Assembly: GCA_036417435.1 (NCBI GenBank)
Contig: CM070899.1
Span: 173,009,494 to 173,073,493, forward strand
Direction: 5' to 3'
Source of the DNA: Inia geoffrensis
Lineage: Eukaryota; Chordata; Mammalia; Artiodactyla; Iniidae
Length of the DNA: 64,000 bases
The translations under genes were made by a program, and so were the position numbers. This document shows positions 13,080 to 23,910 of the stretch, one piece after another; the first letter of the stretch is position 1; every line of letters starts with the position of its first letter. The notes beneath the pieces were generated by a model. It worked only from the letters and a program-made list of their open reading frames with translations, did not search any database and was not told the DNA's origin.

Positions 13080-13700
13080 TCTCCATCAAGAGAAGCTCAG
13101 CCGCAGCTGAGGCAGTCACGCGGTGGGGGGGAGGGGGGAATGAAGACAGAAGCAAGGATGCTTTGGCCAGGGAATCTGTGAACACGCTCACAGCTGACGA
13201 GGTAAGTCCCCCACCAGTCGGTATACCTGCCGAGGCTGCTGGCAGTCAGGCTACTGGGTGGTTTGGCCCTGGCAAGGCTGGCTCTAAGGTGAAAACGCTG
13301 GAAATTCTGAGCCTCCCACACTTCCTTCAAGACGGAAGCCTGCAAATCCTGCAGACTCCAGCCCTGCTGCTTTACAAACGGACATTTGTGCCGCCTTGAA
13401 ACGCCGGGCTTCAGCGTCCCCGTGCGGCCGCAGCGACGCTAAGACGCCAGCCGCCGGACGGCCGTTGACGCCACGTCACGACGCCGACGTCCTACGCCAG
13501 ACGCCGAGGGCGGGAGCCGCCCATCCCACGCGCGCGGGGAGAGGGGCGAGGGCTTCCGGCAACGGCGGGGCTTTCGAGAGGCTGCGCGTCTCCACCGCGC
13601 CCTCGGTCTCCTATGCGATTACTTCCAGACGCTTCACACGCGGAGATGCGTACAGGCTTTTGGCCTCGAGAAATAACGTCCCGTTTAGTGCTATAAGAGC
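13080..13700 (-). promoter_or_regulatory. CCDC7: CpG island, probable CCDC7 promoter
   Basis: CpG density jumps here, highest at 13385-13640, in otherwise AT-rich DNA, 2.4-3 kb upstream of the first CCDC7 coding exon. It holds CRE-like sites around 13464-13492 (the string 'tgacgccacgtcacgacg'), which would suit a testis-expressed gene, and a G-run stretch at about 13121-13138. Weak minus-strand donors that could end a 5' UTR exon are visible near 13190 (GCT|GTGAGC) and 13229 (CAG|GTATAC), but neither is proven. No TATA box was seen. Confidence 0.6.
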
Positions 13701-13784
13701 TTGGGCTACACCGGCAAAACCTGAGCCCCAGGCCCTGCTCTGCCACCGTCTAAATTTTTCACTGCGATGTGTGTGGAGTCAATT

Positions 13785-13910
13785 TTTTTTTTTAGACTAT
13801 TAAATATTTTGTTGTTGTCGAACTATATAGTTGATTTACAATGTGTTAATTTCTGGTGTACAACAAAGTGATTCAGGTACATATGTTAAATACCATGTTG
13901 TACCATGAAC
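13785..13910 (-). mobile_element. Antisense L1 3' end fragment
   Basis: A T run, then 'atagttgatttacaatgtg' and 'ggtgtacaacaaagtgattc', which is the reverse complement of the L1 tail seen at 11440-11500 and 41380-41430. Confidence 0.75.
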
Positions 13911-14735
13911 ATGTACCACTTACATTATTCTTCAAGGGATAATAGGAAGATTTCTGCTTCCAACCAAAATGGTGTAACAGGGACTGGGTTTATCCTCCTA
14001 GCTGACCAACTAAAAAATCAGACAAAATATAAGAAACAATGAATTTCAAGATATTGGCTATCAGGCAATTAATGACAGTGATCCCTGGGTAACAGGAAAC
14101 AAACAAGATGAGCCCTGTGATTTCCTAAACTTACTTTCTGAAGAGAGGAGTTTCCAAATCATAATGCAAAGAGGGGGGAACCCACGGAGACCCCAGAAGT
14201 CTCCGCGAGTTGAAGAAAAGATGTCCAGTAAGGCCAAGGAAATTCGAGTTAAGAGGAGGGAATACTAAAGAAGAGATTGAAAAAGAGTGAGAGAGCTCCA
14301 TAAATTCTCAGAGGGACCCCCTTCAAGTCCACAGTGGATTAATGTCACTGTATGCATGTATGGGCACACACATGCTAGGCTAGGGAAAGAGCCACCTAAA
14401 AGCATCAAAGGGTACAATACTCACAGCTCACAAAGAGCTGGAAATATTTTATATTCTCACCAGCTAGAGTGGAAAACTTTATAATTTATGGGTACTCCCT
14501 AAGTACTCACAAGGATTTTGCCACAGGAGGTGGTCAAAACTAGTCTTACACTAAACACTTCTCTGGACCTGACAAATGAATCTTCAAAGTAATACCTGAA
14601 AGAATCAAACATTTCCAATAACTTCACTGAGACCCAGAACAGAGCTCAATAATATTTATACGCATATCAAAACATCCAGCACCCAACAAGGTAAAAATCA
14701 CACTGTCAAGTATCCAATCAAAAGTTAAAGGGGGG

Positions 14736-15010
14736 GGGCTTCCCTGGTGGCACAGTGGTTGAGGATCTGCCTGCTAATGCAGGGGACACGGGTTTGAGCC
14801 CTGGTCTGGGAAGATCCCACATGCCGCAGAGCAACTAGGCCCCTGAGCCACAACTACTGAGTCTGCGCGTCTGGAGTCTGTGCTCCTCAACAAGAGAGGC
14901 CTGCGCACCGCAATGGAGTGGACCCCGCTTGCCACAACTAGAGAAAGCCCTCACACAAAAATGAAGACCCAACACAGAAAAAATTAAAAAAAAAAAAAAA
15001 AAAAAAAAAA
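14736..15010 (+). mobile_element. CHR-related SINE, long form
   Basis: Head 'gcttccctggtggcacag' after a run of G, longer body of about 230 bp with 'gagccacaactactgag', then about 24 A ending at 15010. Confidence 0.88.
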
Positions 15011-15016
15011 GTTGCA

Positions 15017-15134
15017 GGGGAATTCCCTGGCAGTCCAGTGGCTAGGACTCCACACTTCCACTACAGGGAGCACAGGTTCGATCCCTGGTCTGGGAAGTAA
15101 GATCCCACATGCTGTGCAGCGCAACCAAAAAAAT
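15017..15134 (+). mobile_element. Short tRNA-derived SINE
   Basis: Head-only form starting 'gggaattccctggcagtcc'. Perfect duplications 'aaaaagttgca' lie at 15006-15016 and 15135-15145. It used the A tail of the preceding SINE as part of its target. Confidence 0.93.
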
Positions 15135-16097
15135 AAAAAGTTGCAAATCATGCAAAGAAAGAGGAAAATACAATATACTAATGTAATGGGATAAAAATCA
15201 ATCAGTCAAAATGACCCCAGTCATGACAGATGATAGCATTGGTAGACAGGACAAAAAAAGTATTACAACTGTATTCCATATATTCAGGAATCTAGAGGAA
15301 AGATTGAACACGTTAAGTGGAGACATAGAAGATATAACAGCACTCAAATCAACTTTCCAGAAATGAAAATGTCTGAGAAGAAAAAATGCACTGGCTAAGA
15401 GAAACAGTAAGTTAGCAATCACAGAAGAAAAGACTGATGAACCTAATAGTAAAGAGAAACCACCCAGAAAGAAAGATACAGAAAAGATTCTGTGGGGGGA
15501 AAAAATATTCAGGATTTCTGTGAGCCATAGAACAACTTCAAATGACATAATATACATGCATGTGGCTTCCTAACTATTTTTCTAAGTATGATGAAATGTA
15601 TAACTCCACAGATCTGAGAGGCTCAGTGAACACCAAGCACAGGAAACATGAAGGAAACATGACACATCATAATCAAATTGCTTAAAAGCAGTGAAAAAAA
15701 GAAAATCTTTAAATAAACCATAAGGATAAAAAGGCACATTACAAAGATAAACAAAGACAAAGATGACCACAGAGTTTTTTTCCAAAACAGTACAAGACAA
15801 CGTTATGCTAAGTGAGATAAGCCAGATAGACAAAGACAAGTATTGTAAGTTATCATTTACATATAGAATCTAAAAAAGTCAAACTTTTAAAAAAACAGTA
15901 AAATCATGGTTACCAGAGGGTAGGGGAATAGTTTGGTGTTGTTTAAGGGTACAAACTTAGTAGTAGATAAGCCATAGAGATCTAATGCACAGTATAATGA
16001 ATACAGACAATAATATTATGATTATGTAACATGATAGAGGTGATAAATGTTGCCACAGTGGCAATTATGTTACAATATATAAATGTTTCAAAACTTT

Positions 16098-16226
16098 ATT
16101 TATTTATTTACTTTTTTGGCCTTTCCCCACATCTTATGGGATCTTAGTTCCCAGACCAGGGATCGGACCCAAGCCCGAGCAGTGAGAGCACAGAGTCCTA
16201 ACCACTGGACTGCAAGGAAATTCCCT
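16098..16226 (-). mobile_element. Short tRNA-derived SINE, antisense
   Basis: TTTA-rich tail, then the reversed tRNA-like head ending 'ctgcaaggaaattccc'. Approximate duplications 'caaaacttta' and 'caaaaatttta' flank it. Confidence 0.82.
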
Positions 16227-16714
16227 CAAAAATTTTAAAATGCGATACTGGAGACGACAGCGCAACATTATTAAACTACTGAAAGAAAAAATGGTTAATC
16301 TAGAATTCTTTAGCCAGAATAATTATCTTTCAGAAAACAAGGTGAAACAGAGAATTTGTCAGACACACAAAAGCTGAAAGAATTAATCAACAGCATACCT
16401 GCACTAAATAAATATTGAAGGAAGTCTTTCAACCAGAAGGAGAATGATACCAGTTGCAAATCTAGATCTGCCAAAGAATTGAAGAGCACTAAAAATGGAA
16501 ACTACATGAGTATACATATTTTTCTTATTTAAATCCTCAAAGGTAATTGTTTAAAGAAAAATCAGTAACAGTATGATGAAGAATTTAGAACATAGGTGAA
16601 AGTAAAATGTATAACAATAATAGCACAAAAGCCAATTGGGAGAAATGGAAATATAACATTGTAAAGTTCTTATTCTATATGTGAACTGTTATAATACCAC
16701 TTGAAAGCAGTCTG

Positions 16715-17292
16715 TGATGGAGGCTGGATAATGGCCCCCAAAGATAAAAGTCTTAAACTCTAGAGCCTGTGAACATTCATTACCTTTTACGGCAAAGACT
16801 CAGTAGATGTGATTAAGGATTTTGATATGAGGAGATTATCTGAGATAATCTGGGCATCACAAGTGTCCTTATAAGAAAGAGGCAGAGGGGGACTTCCCTG
16901 GCAGTCCAGTGGTTAAGACGCCACGCTTCCACTGTAGGGGGCACAGGTTTGATCCCTGTTCAGGGAACTAAGATCCTGCGTGGCACAGCCAGAAAAAAAA
17001 AAAAAAAGAGGCAGAGGGAGATTTGACATAGAAAAAGAGAATGCAGTATTACCAGGGAGGCAAAAGACGGGAGTGACATGGTCATAAGTCAAGGAATGTC
17101 AGCACCCACCAGGAACTGGAAGAGGAAAGAAGCAAATTCCCTTCTAGAGCTTCCAGAGGGAGTGTAACCCTGCCAACACTTTGACTTTAGCTCAATGAAA
17201 TATTTCACATTTCATGAGAGAATATATTTATTTTGTTTTAAGCCACCAAGTAATCATTTGTAACAGAAGTCATAAGAAACTAATACATGTAA
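16715..17292 (+). mobile_element. MaLR-like LTR remnant
   Basis: It starts 'ggataatggcccccaaagat' and ends 'cataagaaactaatacatg', the usual order of this LTR class, and includes 'gatgtgattaaggattttg'. HAL1 sequence resumes directly after it ('aagttaaagatgtatactct'), so it was inserted into HAL1. A SINE at 16890-17004 splits it. Confidence 0.7.
16890..17004 (+). mobile_element. Short tRNA-derived SINE
   Basis: Head-only SINE with perfect 14 bp duplications 'aaagaggcagaggg' at 16876-16889 and 17005-17018. Confidence 0.95.
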
Positions 17293-17294
17293 TA

Positions 17295-17410
17295 AGTTAA
17301 AGATGTATACTCTAAAACCTAAAGTGAACAATAAAACAGAAAAGAGTTGTAGCCAGTGACTCAAAAATAAAAAGGAGCTAAAATGGAACTTTAAAGATAC
17401 CCATGGGAGG
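17295..17410 (+). mobile_element. HAL1 continuation
   Basis: This resumes the element left at 16714 ('gtatactctaaaacctaaag'). Confidence 0.6.
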
Positions 17411-18935
17411 TGAAGAAGCTGGGGCCATCTGCTGCTATTTCCAATACAGAGAAGTATGATTAAGAGCATAGCAATCAAACTGCAGTCAAAGCTGTGTATC
17501 AGATAGCAACCCAGGAGTCAGTTAAATTCAAGGATCTTGCGATAGTTTGGGAGAGCTGCACTAAGGCATTTTCCTCTGTGAGGAAAGGTCTTGGAGCTGT
17601 TCTAAAAGACAAAAGAATATTAATGTCCCTTCATTTCCCTGTACTTCCCAGTGTTTAAGGTGCTCCCTCCCCAGGTGCTTGTTTTTTCTGTCCTTCCATT
17701 GCCACAAAATAAATGTGTCCCATTGCCACAAAATAAATGTGTCCCATTCCAGGAACTAAAACTATGGATATTTCTTTCCAATGATCCTTTACTTTCACCC
17801 AAACTTTTCATCTGGAAGAATCAGTCAGGAGCAAGAGGGACAAGAGGATTTTCATAAAACTTATAAAGACCCATTATGTCCCCATCTTTCAGCCTGTGGG
17901 GGACGGTACAGGGGAGAGTATAGATGCAACGCAGGGCAATAAGTGCCCAAATGCTATACAGTGCTTCACCTGTGATTTCCCATGTGATTTTCTCTATCTC
18001 AGGAACTTTCACTAAGAGGACCAGAGAGTGCCTTTACGGTCAAAACCCACTTCAAGAAAACTCTTGACTTTTTACTGTCATCTCTGAAAGGATATAAGAT
18101 TGGCTTGATAGAATTCAGGAGAAGTTGAGCTGTAAGAGGGCCAAGCTATTCCCATCCCTCCTTAACAAATATGTGTGCCTTCCCCTTATCTCCCAAGCTA
18201 ACCAGCCAAAGTTCTATAGATTTGCAAGATTTCTGCCCACAGCAGACATAAATTTCCCTCTTTTTGCGTTTAGCGTTGGTGAGTGTCTCTGTAATTGTTG
18301 TATGAAAAGGATCAGAACTTTCCTCTAACCCAGGATGGATCTTAGCATTGGTTGTTATCATAGGATGGGTGTGAGGCTGACCATCAGATCGACCCTCTAG
18401 CCCTCACCCCAAGGAGAGATAACAAGAATCAAGTCATGAACCTGCCTCCCAGTACTCAGCCTGCAGCCATCTCCCTAATTCCTCCTCAGTGATGGAGAAT
18501 GGAGTGGAGGATTATTTATTGCTGGATTGAATAATATGGCTGTTATTAAATCCAAGAACTTCCCTCAAATCATGTTAAGTGAACTAAATGGACTGTGGAG
18601 AGGCTCTTGTATTTCCTTTTCCAGGAAGCCATGTTGTGTCAGTATTCCATCTTCGTCACTGAAACTGTCAAGGGTCTACAGTTTTCCTTATTTGTTAGAA
18701 AACAAGTCAGCCTACCACAGTATCATAGACACTGGCAGAAGATATGAGACTCCTGGGCCAGAGACAAAGAACAGTTTATTAATCACAGCAATAGCAGCAG
18801 CCAGAGTAACATTTGTGCTGGTTCCCGAAGCCCTGACTCCTGTAGAGCAAAGCAACAGTGGCCAGCTGATGCCTGTAGACTCAGTGAGTTGGGTTCCTTG
18901 AGAGGAGCCCTGTTTAGGAAACTCTGATCTTCCTC
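17410..18935. other. Non-coding, between HAL1 and ARL5B promoter
   Basis: No exon could be supported. The moderately GC-rich part at 17800-19200, ending with an AATAAA-containing stretch near 19190, may be an old LTR, but no family was recognised. I searched for an N-terminal NSUN6 exon on the minus strand and did not see one. Confidence 0.4.
17697..17744 (+). repeat. 24 bp tandem duplication
   Basis: A 24 bp unit starting 'cattgccacaaaataaatg' occurs twice back to back, without change, with a further partial copy (cattcc). Confidence 0.95.
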
Positions 18936-18939
18936 CCCG

Positions 18940-18960
18940 CCCCCCCCCCCCCCCCCCCCC
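18940..18960 (+). repeat. Poly-C tract of 21
   Basis: An uninterrupted run of 21 C after 'cctccccg'. Length is likely to vary between individuals and reads. Confidence 0.95.
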
Positions 18961-19365
18961 AGGGAACTCACCTCCCTGAAGCTCAAGGAGGGCCCTGTTG
19001 GGCCCGATTTTGGCCCTAGTCTCACACCTTCCCATGAGCCATGGGGTAGAGTGACTAAACCCACTCAGCTCACGGCCCCACCCATGAGCTTCCCTCCACC
19101 CTATCCTTAATCTTTTCTGAAAACGCTGCTAGCAAACCTTCTCATCCTTTTTCCGGTGGGAGACATTGTCTTTATTATCATGATCAGCCAATAAATCCGT
19201 CCTCTGCCCCAGAGAGAGATGCTAAATTTCTCAAAACTATTTGCTATACAAATATCCTTGAAAAGATAGTCCAGAACAAAAAGGTATCAGAAGATAATCA
19301 GAACCATGAAAAGACTCATGGAGAATTCTAAAGTCACAGTGAACATTCCATGTGTGCACACAAAG

Positions 19366-20180
19366 TTTCTTAGTTAATTGAGTAATAAATTGAATTCAAT
19401 TCCAGCTGTAGCCAGTTCTTCGAAGTTTTATCTATAGCTTGTAATAGTTCCTTGAGGAATATTAGTTATATGTAGTTTAAAAAATTTTTTCATTCCCTAG
19501 TTGTTTGACTTTTTTTTCAAACTAGTACTAGAAATGTCCCTTTAAGCCTCTATTTACACAAACACAAAATCATTAAATATAAACATATATATATAATATA
19601 TATAATTGGCCCATAAATATAATGGGCCAATTCACGGTCGTGAATGTTAAATTAATTTTCATAGGCTTAGTACATACTTGCCTTTAGTATCAGAATGTTT
19701 AATATCAGAATGTTGAAGCACACTACCTTGCATATAAGTCTTAAAGGGTCTTTGAACCATAACATTGGGAGGACATCATAAGTCATACACTTTTACTTGT
19801 ACAGGTAACGATATTGGTGTGTTAAAAGGCCACGCTGCCAGGGTTCAAATCTACCACTTGACTTACGTCCATAGTCTTTTCAATTAATATCTCTCCTTCA
19901 ACTGGTTTCAGGGGAATTTGTTAGGTTCCATCCTAGTTTGTGAAGCTTTTAAATTTGTTAGACCCTAACCACGGAAAATAAAATGGAAACGAAACTATTA
20001 CGTAGCAAACTGTCTTATATATATGCAGACTTCTTAAGTTAACGGAGTAATAAATTGAATTCAATTCCAGGTGCAGCCAGTTATTCCAAGAATTTTCTGA
20101 AATTAGTTTACAATAGTTCTTACTAAAGAATATTATATATATGCATTTTTAAATTCCCTAGTTCAAATTTTTTCGTTGAA
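19366..20180 (+). repeat. Diverged direct repeat, copies ~665 bp apart
   Basis: Sequence at about 19366-19510 recurs at about 20030-20180. Shared landmarks in the same order are 'gagtaataaattgaattcaa' (with one base different just before it), 'agccagtt', 'caatagttc/taatagttc', 'gaatatta' and 'attccctagtt'. It may be the two ends of an old LTR element or a segmental duplication. The span between the copies contains no recognised gene. Confidence 0.75.
19604..19632. repeat. 11 bp perfect inverted repeat, 7 nt loop
   Basis: Arms aattggcccat (19604-19614) and atgggccaatt (19622-19632) pair perfectly around a 7 nt AT loop, just after a TA-rich run. Confidence 0.9.
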
Positions 20181-20649
20181 ATTTCAGTTTCTGTTTTGTA
20201 CTTTGTAGCTTTTTCTTCTATTTTGTTGAACTGGAAAGAGCGATTCCTAGGATTCCATTTTAATTAAAGGAAGTTATTTCCAATCAACACCTCACAAAAT
20301 ACGTTTTCTTATTTTGTGGACTGAGAAATACAAGAAAATACCGAATAACAGCAAAATTGGGGGACCTTAAGTTAATCACATAGCTGAACTGTGGCTACTG
20401 GCATTCCATGGATCGTCTCGCAATCAATTCTATTCAGAACTAAGAATCACGGCAGAACCCCAAGCCTGCTCGCCAGCCTGAACTGGGTGACAGTTGAGTA
20501 ATAACACCCCCTTCTGTGCAGCAAACGGCGGCTACTCAGAGTAACTGCAGTCTGTCTCCAGGTTTAGGGGCCAGGGATGCACCTGCTAGACAGCAGAAAC
20601 TCAAGAAGAGGAACCAGCAACCGCTTCTAAACAGGAGGACGAGGGAAGA

Positions 20650-21142
20650 AATGCTCACCTAGGGAAACTCCGCGACTCCCACGCACACCCCCACCTTCCA
20701 CCCCTCTCGCAGCTCGGAGCTCGCCCACCGGAAGTAAAACTGAGGAAACGCCACTTCGAAGGACTGGGCTGACGTAAGCGCGCCGACTTCCGACCCCGTC
20801 CTTCCGGAGATGGGTGGTCCTGGGTTCGGGAGGGGAGGCGGAGCGGAGGCGGGGCTTGGGGCTGGTTGAGGCTCTGGTGGGTAGGTGGGTTCAGACCGAA
20901 GGGACTACGGGTCGGCGTTGGGCTCAGTGGACTCGAACAAAGGACTCTCGGGCAGGGACTTGGCACGGCGTTTTCCGACGGGGAGCTGAGCGGCCGATCG
21001 CGGCTTCTCCGCCAACGAGTGCTGTCGCTGCGTGGTCCCAGTCGGCTTCTCCTTGGTTCCCCACGGCCAGCGCCGCGGTGGGGGGCCCGGCGCAGCGGCA
21101 CCTGCTGCTGAGGGAACCCCGTGGCCCGCCCAGGTGCTCATG
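20650..21142. promoter_or_regulatory. ARL5B: ARL5B CpG promoter and 5' UTR, probably bidirectional
   Basis: GC- and CpG-rich, TATA-less sequence ahead of the ARL5B start. Visible sites are ETS/GABP ACCGGAAGT at 20727-20735, a CRE-like TGACGTAA at 20770-20777, a second ETS core CTTCCGGA at 20801-20808, and a GC box around 20847-20857. Transcription probably starts near 20780-20850, giving a 5' UTR of about 300 nt. On the minus strand a consensus donor CCCTAG|GTGAGC (exon edge at 20659) implies a divergent first exon. In human this promoter is shared with NSUN6. Confidence 0.8.
20659..20790 (-). other. Candidate divergent non-coding first exon
   Basis: The minus-strand donor at 20657-20658 follows about 130 nt of CpG-rich DNA reaching the CRE/ETS cluster. 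No ATG is present in that stretch, so the exon would be untranslated. By analogy with human it is the NSUN6 first exon; but the next minus-strand exons found belong to CCDC7, so its partner exon here is unknown. Confidence 0.45.
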
Positions 21143-21188
21143 ATGGGGCTGATCTTCGCTAAACTGTGGAGCCTCTTCTGTAACCAAG
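21143..21188 (+). CDS. ARL5B: ARL5B exon 1: start codon and N-terminal helix
   Basis: ARL5B is an Arf-like small GTPase of the trans-Golgi network. Its GTP-bound form recruits the GARP tether and supports endosome-to-Golgi transport. Exon 1 encodes MGLIFAKLWSLFCNQ plus one base of Glu16; Gly2 is the N-myristoylation site and the following residues form the membrane-binding amphipathic helix. ATG at 21143 is directly preceded by an in-frame ATG at 21140; the second is chosen because Gly must follow Met. Donor G|GTGAGA. The six exons (46+61+148+84+152+49 nt) total 540 nt, giving 179 residues and stop. ARL5A is excluded by S-L-F-C-N-Q, V-V-K-N-T-H-F and the C-terminus S-R-I-G-V-R. Confidence 0.97.
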
Positions 21189-21259
21189 GTGAGAAGGATG
21201 GAGCTGCGCAACGGCTCGAATCCGAGGCAGAGGGTCTAGCCGCCGAAAGGGACAGCCGA

Positions 21260-22780
21260 GGGGAGACAGGTTTCTAGGTGGACACAAACGTTCTGAGACT
21301 CAGAGAAGTGACTTAGTCGAGGAGGTGGGTAGAAACTCACTATTTTAGGCTGGAAGAACGTGCAACGTGATGGTTGGGAGAAATGGAATGTCAGAAGAGG
21401 GGGCATTTGGTGTCCCTGGATCCAAACCAAGAATTTGGGAATTTTAGAGAAGGAAAGCGGAAAGCACCTAATGATACCCGGAGGCACTTGGAGGGCCTTT
21501 TCCATCTCTATTAAGCATCCTAAGTCTTGCCCCAGGATAAGTGTCCACCCAGAAGGCAATCAACTTTTTTTTTTTTTTAATTACTAATGCTGCTTTGTTT
21601 TGCGTCCTACTCTTTAAGCCAGTGCGCCTTCACGGTCTCTGATTTCGCCTGCTTTCCAGGACTCGGGAATGAGTTGTCCTATTGAGATACACCGGTTTCT
21701 GGAAGTCTTCGTCCTAAACCCTTTATTCCTTTCTTCGATGTTGGAAAACGAAATGCTTTTGGTTCTATGTAGGATTTTGCGTATCCGTAGTCTAGAACTG
21801 GTTCTGAGACGTCTAAAAGTTGCAAGTCCAAAAGGCCAAGAAGTTGTAAAACCTGTTCTGAGTCAGAGTGAATGAGATGTGATGGCTTCTGAAGAGAGAA
21901 AATACCCAGATAAAAAGGGCCGGGAATAGGTAAAGTTTTAGGCATTCTTTTAACGGAGTGTTTTCTCAGTAACTGAAACCAGTTTTAAAACTCAGATAGT
22001 TTCATTTTGCACTTAATACCCGGGCGTAATAAAAAGCCAGTGTTTTATGATGATACCAATTTGTTACTGCTAATGCGATATTTTTTCTCTGGATTTAATA
22101 AGTTATGAACAGAAAGAAATGGTTTTAGTCACTTGTTCCGTAGGTCGGTAAGAATACTAAAATAGCCTTTTTCAAGGTTACAAGTTAATAAAGATATATG
22201 CATATGCATATACACGTATACGCATATACATGTGTGTGTATAAACGAAATTACTGCAGATAGCACTTATCAAGTGATTTCAAAGTGGCCAGAGTTTAACT
22301 CCATATATTTTTTTCCATATAGATATTATCCATAAATTTAATACATTTTTTTCAGTAGCTTATATTTTCTAATCCTTGTTACATGAGTTTACTATGTAAA
22401 GCAGCTTTTTAAGACATGTTTAAAAGTATAAAGATTAATAATCACCTGCTTATCTTTTCCCATAGTTTAAGAAATAAAACATTACCAAAGTCGTTGGTTC
22501 TCCCTGTGTAACTTGTCCCATTCCCTTTTCTCTCCTCTCTGTTTTATTACTGTTGTTTATCTTTTTGTTTTTGGTGTTTTTTTTAGGCTTTCTTAATCAG
22601 ACTAGAAGGGAATGAAGGATGTAGAGGGAAAATTCGGCAGATGATGAAAGACATTCATGGGCTACTTTTGAAGTCACACAATTGTTTAGTCCTCTTAAAT
22701 CCCCATTACTGTTTAGAATTTTTGTTTCCCTTTAACTTCCTTGTTGAAAATTTAGAACTACATAGTGGTTATTCTGTCAT
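21260..22780. other. ARL5B intron 1, 5' part
   Basis: No exon or clear repeat was recognised. An imperfect (CATATA)/(TG) simple repeat lies at about 22193-22240. Confidence 0.5.
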
Positions 22781-22784
22781 TTTA

Positions 22785-23385
22785 TTCCCATTTATTCATG
22801 CAACTAACATTTAGTCATAGGCCATAACCCAGTCATCAGAGTTAGGCCTAGGAGACGCAAAGGTTAAAATACAGAAAAGTTACATATAACTTGCTCTCAA
22901 AGTACTCAAGAATCAGTAAATGAGACAGATTGGGGGGAAAAAAGATGCAGCATGGTAAATTATTTCACAGGTATGTATAAAAGCATGGTGACGGTCAACA
23001 AGAAGGAAGTGATTAATTTTTTTCTCAGGTGGTTCCTGGAAGACTTTACAAAAAAAGGTATACTTGGACTTTAGCGATAAGTAGGTGTTTACAAGGCATG
23101 CTATGTTATTCTAGGCAGAAGGACTAATACGCAAATGGGAAAGGAATGAAATAGTTTGGTGCATTGAGGGAAGCTGAAAATAGTTTAGTTTGGCTGTATT
23201 TTAGTTTGCCTGTGGGGGAGTTAGAGGAGATGAGGTTGGAGAGGTAGCTAGGAGAACCAGATCACAGAGGGCCTTGTGTGTAGACTAAGACGTTGAACTG
23301 CAAGCCATGGGAGCCGAGCCATTAGAGTTTGGTCAGGTATGTTGTTTTTTAAAGCAGGGGAATAATGTGATCAGTTTGATACTTT
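22785..23385 (-). mobile_element. L2-like LINE fragment, antisense
   Basis: Diverged sequence with the order 'gaaggactaatacgcaaatg', 'gagatgaggttggagaggta', 'gagggccttgtgtgtagact', 'aagcaggggaataatgtgat', matching the same section at 60380-60740. This is the antisense order of an ancient L2-type LINE region, and family assignment is by memory only. Confidence 0.55.
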
Positions 23386-23910
23386 AGTCCTGTATTTTTA
23401 CTTTCTGTATGTATCACCAGACAATCTCAGCATTTTCCATTTTTACCACTGTGACACATCTAATCCAGTGATACATCACTCAGTCTTGGTTGCATAGTAT
23501 GCCCAGTGCCCCACCTCAGATCAGTTAAGTCAGAATGGGGTGGAGCGCCCTGGGCATCAATGCCAAGATGACTCAAATGTACACGCAGAGTTGACGACGG
23601 CTTATATTACCTTAAATACTCCTTTCCCTTATCTTTCTTCCAACATTTTTCCCCTGTAGTATTTTAGAGCAACAAGCATCTTCTCATAAATTTGATACCT
23701 TTCTGGGAATAAGTATACTAAAAGCATGTATCGTCTAAATAAAGCTGTTACAAACTACGTTCTTAGTCTCTGTGATTTTGTATTGCTTGATTTTAAGCTA
23801 GAAGACTGATTACTTCAATGCACTTATGAGCTGAAGGAAATAATTTCAAATCTGATTATCTTTTTAGACATTATTGTATATATCTTCGTGTTTGTTTATG
23901 TGTGTTGTAC

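Larger units (their letters stand above)
13940..16714 (+). mobile_element. HAL1/old L1 mosaic with nested insertions
   Basis: Sequence at 15200-15460 ('gaggaaagattgaacacgtt', 'gacatagaagatataacagc') and at 16255-16700 ('gaattaatcaacagcatacc', 'gaaggaagtctttcaaccag') is the order of HAL1, the ORF1-only relative of L1. An L1 3' UTR piece (about 15800-16090) and SINEs at 14736-15010, 15017-15134 and 16098-16226 interrupt it. All reading frames are broken. Confidence 0.7.

Noticed and set aside
13396..13803. 135-codon frame in the CpG island
   Set aside because: No family match, frames on both strands, and it spans the likely promoter; its end runs into an antisense L1 tail.
17800..19250. Endogenous retrovirus
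   Set aside because: The composition hints at an LTR, but no paired LTRs, primer-binding site or viral frames could be shown.
20814..21143. Long plus- and minus-strand open frames across the ARL5B CpG island
   Set aside because: High GC content removes stop codons by chance; frames overlap on both strands, and apparent starts such as 20814 and 21032 are GTG, not ATG.
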